61,289 bases of DNA from Gemmatimonadota bacterium (lineage in GTDB: Bacteria > Gemmatimonadota > Gemmatimonadetes > Gemmatimonadales > GWC2-71-9). Under the pieces are notes generated by a model. That model worked only from the letters and a program-made list of their open reading frames with translations. It was not told where the DNA came from and ran no database searches. The stretch lies in assembly GCA_003222135.1 (NCBI GenBank), contig QHUM01000049.1, forward strand, positions 1-61,289. Direction: 5' to 3'. Every line of letters starts with the position of its first letter. Positions within the stretch are counted from its first letter, which is position 1. The position numbers and the translations under genes are program-made. Of the stretch, positions 57,834 to 61,289 are shown one piece after another.

Positions 57834-60230
57834 TTATTCTCCATACGGTATCCAGATGTTCTTGACCTGAGTCGCCTGTCTCAGGAATTCCCGCCCTTCG
57901 CCTTGCTGGCTGTCGCGCCAATCTCTCGCTTCCCACTCGGCCCACGTCCGCTTCATGTTGCCGGCAGAGGCGCGCTCGACCTCCGTCGCTCCGGCCCGCT
58001 CTCCGAAATACCAGACCGCGTCCACATCATCGTGCTCGGCGAGCACCTTCGCGAGCGCGTCCTTCGCGCCCGTCACGATGTTGACGACGCCGCTCGGCAC
58101 GTCGGAGGCTTCGAGCACGCTCGAGAGCTCGGTCGCCGCGAGCGGGTGGGCCTCCGACGGGATCGCGATCACGGTGTTCCCGGTCGCGATCGCGGGCGCC
58201 ACCAGCGATACGAAGCCGAGCAGCGGACACTCTTCCGGGCAGGCGAGTCCCAGCACACCGATCGGTTCGTTCATCGCGAGCGTCACGCCGCGGATCGGCA
58301 CGTGGTGGACCGCGCCGTCGTACTTGTCCGCCCAGGCCGCGTAGCTGAACAGACGCGACAGCGTCGCGTCCACCTCGTGGCGGGCGTCGGCGCCGCTCGC
58401 GCCGGTCAGGGCCGCGATGTGGCCGGCGAACTCGTCCGCGCGTACCGCCAGGTTCTCGGCGATGTAGTACAGAATCTGGCCGCGATTGTGACCGCTCGTG
58501 TGCGCCCACCCGGCGGCCGCGTGCGCCGCTTCGACCGCGTCGCGGATGTCCTTGCGATTCCCTTCGCCCACGTCGCCGAGGGGACGACCCCCCGCTCCGA
58601 TGATATGACGCGCGTAGGGCGCGTCGGGGCGGGTCTGCTTGCCCCCGATAAAGAACTTGTAGGTCCGATCGATGGCCGGGAGACGGGAGTCGGGAGTCGG
58701 GAGGTGTTTCGGTCGCGCGCCGCGTGCCGCGTGCTTGGTCTCCCGGCTCCCGTCTCCCGTCTCCCGCTCCGGCTTCAGATACTCCCACATCCCCTCCCGT
58801 CCGCCCTCGCGCCCGAACCCGGACTCGCGGTACCCGCCGAACCCGGAGGCGGCGTCGAACAGGTTCGTGCAATTGATCCACACCACGCCCGCTTTGACCT
58901 TCGGCGCAACGTCGAGCGCCAGGTTGATATTCTCGGTCCAGACGCTCGCCGCGAGTCCGTAGGGGGTGTTGTTCGCGAGCTCGACCGCCTCGGCGGGGGT
59001 ACGAAACGTCATCGTGACGAGCACGGGCCCGAAGATCTCGACCTGGGCGATCGTCGCGGCGGGCGCGACGTTCGTGAACAGGGTGGGCGGGTAGAAGTAC
59101 CCCTCCGTAGGACACGCCCACGACGGCTGCCACATCGTGGCGCCTTCCGCGACGCCCGTGGAGACGAGCTCGCGGATGCGCTCGAGCTGTACCGGCGCCA
59201 CGATCGCCCCCATGTCGATCGCCTTGTCGAGCGGCGGGCCGACCCGCAGCTTTTCCATCCGCGCGCGCAGCTTCGCGACCAGCTGCTCCGCGATGCCTTC
59301 GTGCGCCAACAGCCGCGACCCCGCGCAGCACACCTGTCCTTGGTTGAACCAGATCGCGTCCACCACGCCCTCGACCACGCTGTCCACGTCGGCGTCGTCG
59401 AACACGATGAACGGACTCTTGCCGCCGAGCTCGAGCGACAGCTTCTTCCCCGACCCGGCGGTCGCCTTGCGGATGATGCGTCCGACCTCCGTCGACCCCG
59501 TGAAGGCGATCTTGTCGACGGCGGGGTGCGCGACGAGCAGCTCACCGGTGCGGCCGTCGCCGGTGACGATGTTCAGCACGCCGGGCGGGAGCCCTGCGTC
59601 GTGCGCGATCTCGGCGAAGCACAGCGCGGTGAGCGGCGTAAACTCCGCGGGTTTGAGCACCACCGTGTTCCCCGCGGCGAGCGCGGGCGCGATCTTCCAG
59701 GCGAGCATCAGTAGCGGGAAGTTCCAGGGGATGATCTGCCCGACGACACCCACGGGGCCGTGGCCCCCGAACTCGGGGCTGGCGAGCTGCGCCCACCCCG
59801 CGTGATGGTAGAAGTGTCGGGCGACGAGCGGGATGTCGAGATCGCGCGTCTCGCGGATCGACTTGCCGTTGTCGAGACTTTCGAGCACCGCGAGCAGCCG
59901 CGCCTGCTTCTGCACGGCGCGCGCCAACGCGTAGAGATGCCGCGCACGGCCATGCCCGGACAACGCGGACCACGGGCCGAATGCCTGGCGCGCCGCGGCC
60001 ACGGCGGCATCCACGTCCGCCGGACCCGCTTGGGTGACGCGCGCCAGCCGCTCCGCAGTCGCGGGGTTGATCACGTCGAACAGCTCGCCGCTCTCGGCCC
60101 TGGCCCAGCGCCCGTCCACGAACACACCGAATTCACCGCCGTGCTGGGCGATCCACTCCCGCGCCTGCTTATCGCTCTCCGGCGCGGGCCCGTAGGCCAT
60201 CGTCTCGAAGATCTCGGAGACGGTCGTCAT
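57834..60230 (-). CDS. Two-domain aldehyde dehydrogenase (ALDH16-like)
   Basis: A 798-residue fusion of two aldehyde dehydrogenase domains. Domain 1 (about 35-485) is complete: IIPWNFP (N170), LSLELGG (E267) and GQVCCAGSR with the catalytic Cys at 301. After an Arg/Glu/Thr-rich linker (about 487-522) domain 2 starts like an ALDH (FIGGKQTRPDAPYARHI) but runs only about 275 residues and lacks the GQxC motif. This size and plan match the ALDH16 family known from vertebrates and some bacteria. Substrate is unknown. ATG 60230 overlaps the deoC stop. Deoxyribose-phosphate aldolase yields acetaldehyde, a plausible substrate. Confidence 0.85.
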   Translation of the reverse strand: MTTVSEIFETMAYGPAPESDKQAREWIAQHGGEFGVFVDGRWARAESGELFDVINPATAERLARVTQAGPADVDAAVAAARQAFGPWSALSGHGRARHLYALARAVQKQARLLAVLESLDNGKSIRETRDLDIPLVARHFYHHAGWAQLASPEFGGHGPVGVVGQIIPWNFPLLMLAWKIAPALAAGNTVVLKPAEFTPLTALCFAEIAHDAGLPPGVLNIVTGDGRTGELLVAHPAVDKIAFTGSTEVGRIIRKATAGSGKKLSLELGGKSPFIVFDDADVDSVVEGVVDAIWFNQGQVCCAGSRLLAHEGIAEQLVAKLRARMEKLRVGPPLDKAIDMGAIVAPVQLERIRELVSTGVAEGATMWQPSWACPTEGYFYPPTLFTNVAPAATIAQVEIFGPVLVTMTFRTPAEAVELANNTPYGLAASVWTENINLALDVAPKVKAGVVWINCTNLFDAASGFGGYRESGFGREGGREGMWEYLKPERETGDGSRETKHAARGARPKHLPTPDSRLPAIDRTYKFFIGGKQTRPDAPYARHIIGAGGRPLGDVGEGNRKDIRDAVEAAHAAAGWAHTSGHNRGQILYYIAENLAVRADEFAGHIAALTGASGADARHEVDATLSRLFSYAAWADKYDGAVHHVPIRGVTLAMNEPIGVLGLACPEECPLLGFVSLVAPAIATGNTVIAIPSEAHPLAATELSSVLEASDVPSGVVNIVTGAKDALAKVLAEHDDVDAVWYFGERAGATEVERASAGNMKRTWAEWEARDWRDSQQGEGREFLRQATQVKNIWIPYGE
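58677..58770. repeat. Inverted, internally repetitive element coding for the ALDH16 linker
   Basis: The left arm (58677-58703) is made of gggagacgggagtcgggag-type units and the right arm (58739-58770) of complementary ctcccgtctcccg-type units, separated by about 35 bp. The arms can pair over roughly 27 bp with few mismatches. The element keeps the frame and encodes the hydrophilic linker between the two ALDH domains. Confidence 0.75.
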
Positions 60231-61276
60231 ACCATCGGGTGGCGATGGGCCGCCGAGTAGCGCCCGGTGACGAAGTGCTCGAGCTGGCGCTCGATGTCGG
60301 TGAGTAGGGTCGAGGCGCCGAGGCGGAACAGGTCCGCCTTGAGCCAACGGTCGCCCAGCTCCTCCTTCATCAGGATGAGCCACTGCAGGGCCGTCTTCGC
60401 GCTCCGAATCCCGCCGGCGGGCTTGAAGCCGACCGCGTGGCCGGTGCGCTCGTGGTAGTCGCGAATCATCCGGGTCATGACGACGCCGACCGGCAGGGTC
60501 GCGTTCACCGCTTCCTTGCCGGTGGACGTCTTGATGAAATCGGCACCCGCCATCATCGTCACCTGGCTCGCGCGCGCCACGTTGGCGAGCGTCGCCAGGT
60601 CCCCGGTGCCGAGGATCACCTTCATGTGCGCGGTGCCGCACGCGTCGCGGAAGGCCCGGACTTCGTCGTACACCGCTTCCCAGTCGCCCGCCAGCGCGTG
60701 GGCGCGCGTGATGACCACGTCGATCTCGCTCGCCCCCGCCGCCACCGAGGCCTTGATCTCCTCGATCCGCTGGGGCAGGGGGTTGAGCCCGGCCGGAAAA
60801 CCGGTCGACACGGCCGCGACCGGGATCCCCGAGCCCTCGAGCGCTTGGACGGCGACGGGAACGAACGCGTGGTACACGCACACCGCGCCGACCCTGATCC
60901 CCAAGGCAGTGGCGCCCAGCGCCTCGAGCAGGTCCCGGCGCACCGGCTCCTTCGCCTTGCCGCACAGCCGCCGCACGTTGGTCGCGGTGTCGTCGCCCTG
61001 CAGGGTGGTGAGATCGATGCAGGTGATCGAACGCAGCAGCCACGCGGCTTGCCACTCACGCTTGACGGTGCGGCGGGTGGGGAGGGTGGCGGCGCGGCGC
61101 TCGACCGCGCTCCGGTTCACGCGCAGCGCGCGCACCAAGTCGAGGTCGAGGGGCATACCGGGGTTGCGCACCTCGCGCGGGTGGACGCGCAACGCCCGCT
61201 CGACCGGGCTGGGCGGGCTGGGCGGGCTGGGCGGGCGGGGCTCGGCGGCGACTTCGTATCTCCGTGTCGTTTCCAT
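60227..61276 (-). CDS. deoC: Deoxyribose-phosphate aldolase
   Basis: Cleaves 2-deoxyribose-5-phosphate to glyceraldehyde-3-phosphate and acetaldehyde. The 349-residue protein has the class I aldolase features: ITCIDLTTLQGDDT, a Lys in MKVILGTGDL, the Schiff-base Lys in ADFIKTSTGK, and VGFKPAGGIRS. It is longer than the typical bacterial DeoC because of an 85-90 residue N-terminal extension that includes a Pro/Ser repeat encoded by three copies of a 9-bp unit. Its TGA overlaps the ALDH16 ATG (ATGA), linking acetaldehyde production to oxidation. The promoter lies beyond the window edge. Confidence 0.92.
   Translation of the reverse strand: METTRRYEVAAEPRPPSPPSPPSPVERALRVHPREVRNPGMPLDLDLVRALRVNRSAVERRAATLPTRRTVKREWQAAWLLRSITCIDLTTLQGDDTATNVRRLCGKAKEPVRRDLLEALGATALGIRVGAVCVYHAFVPVAVQALEGSGIPVAAVSTGFPAGLNPLPQRIEEIKASVAAGASEIDVVITRAHALAGDWEAVYDEVRAFRDACGTAHMKVILGTGDLATLANVARASQVTMMAGADFIKTSTGKEAVNATLPVGVVMTRMIRDYHERTGHAVGFKPAGGIRSAKTALQWLILMKEELGDRWLKADLFRLGASTLLTDIERQLEHFVTGRYSAAHRHPMV
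61206..61232 (+). repeat. Three perfect 9-bp tandem repeats in deoC
   Basis: gggctgggc is repeated three times head to tail, followed by a degenerate fourth copy. On the coding (minus) strand it encodes a Pro-Pro-Ser tract in the N-terminal extension of DeoC. Confidence 0.8.
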
Positions 61277-61289
61277 GCGCCAATCAATC

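Noticed and set aside
1..61289. Selenoprotein in the window (in-frame TGA read-through)
   Set aside because: All recognised proteins have full family length with stops at expected places; no gene shows homology continuing past a TGA.
1..61289. CRISPR array, prophage or insertion sequence
   Set aside because: No regularly spaced repeats, integrase, transposase or phage genes were seen; the repeats found are short tandem or palindromic elements.

Overview
The window is very GC-rich chromosomal DNA from a Gram-negative (diderm) bacterium, most likely a member of the Gemmatimonadota or a close relative. This rests on LPS-related genes (lptE, lpxH-like, the adenylyltransferase domain of heptose synthesis, manC), many secreted proteins and small lipoproteins, an alternative GlmU-like gene, GatCAB, and the overall gene style; the phylum is inference and no rRNA is present. 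Genes are packed with 4-base start/stop overlaps (GTGA, ATGA, TTGA and apparently CTGA). GTG starts are very common.

Layout. 1-5055 (+): end of a type IV pilus minor-pilin cluster (PilX-like), a large nested palindrome, then a HEAT-like protein and an HD-GYP phosphodiesterase that share an N-terminal domain, and a small secreted protein. 5059-9947 (-): Roadblock/LC7 protein, response regulator, mannose-1-phosphate guanylyltransferase, GlmU-like protein and Ser/Thr kinase. 10042-18459 (+): lipoprotein, serS, sensor kinase, UvrD/PcrA helicase, gatCAB. 18448-21065 (-): Na+/H+-exchanger-like protein, DUF948-like protein, zinc-phospholipase-like protein. 21127-36099 (+): murA-pgeF, then a separately promoted translation/secretion operon rimP-nusA-ylxQ-infB-ylxP-rbfA-truB-ribF-secD-secF-tatD-fhs-ridA, with a terminator hairpin in the rimP leader.

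36103-37118 is a regulatory hotspot: a selenocysteine tRNA (UCA anticodon), a cyclic di-GMP class I riboswitch, a 43-codon prepilin-like ORF and then the major pilin gene, closed by a hairpin shared with the convergent hybrid kinase. 38466-41053 (+) holds a zinc-ribbon protein behind a G11 tract, a diacylglycerol-kinase-type lipid kinase, a DUF5683-like membrane protein and murI. lpxH (-) and ybgC (+) diverge at 41.8 kb. 42244-49931 (+) encodes envelope proteins (HEAT-cyclophilin, a metallopeptidase/propeller/barrel protein, lipoproteins, LptE), RfaE2 and RdgB. 49945-52097 encodes a PQQ dehydrogenase with the lanthanide-type Asp and its cytochrome c. The right end has a TPR-like protein, a 43-residue lipoprotein, an AraC-type regulator plus receiver protein, tRNA-Pro, an acyltransferase, and a deoC-ALDH16 pair.

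The most unusual general features are: five genes whose only start consistent with the protein family is CTG; several promoters whose -10 box lies only 6-12 nt from the start codon, implying leaderless mRNAs; short palindromic or tandem repeats sitting in-frame in signal peptides and interdomain linkers; and c-di-GMP control of the pilin by a riboswitch in the same window as an HD-GYP enzyme.
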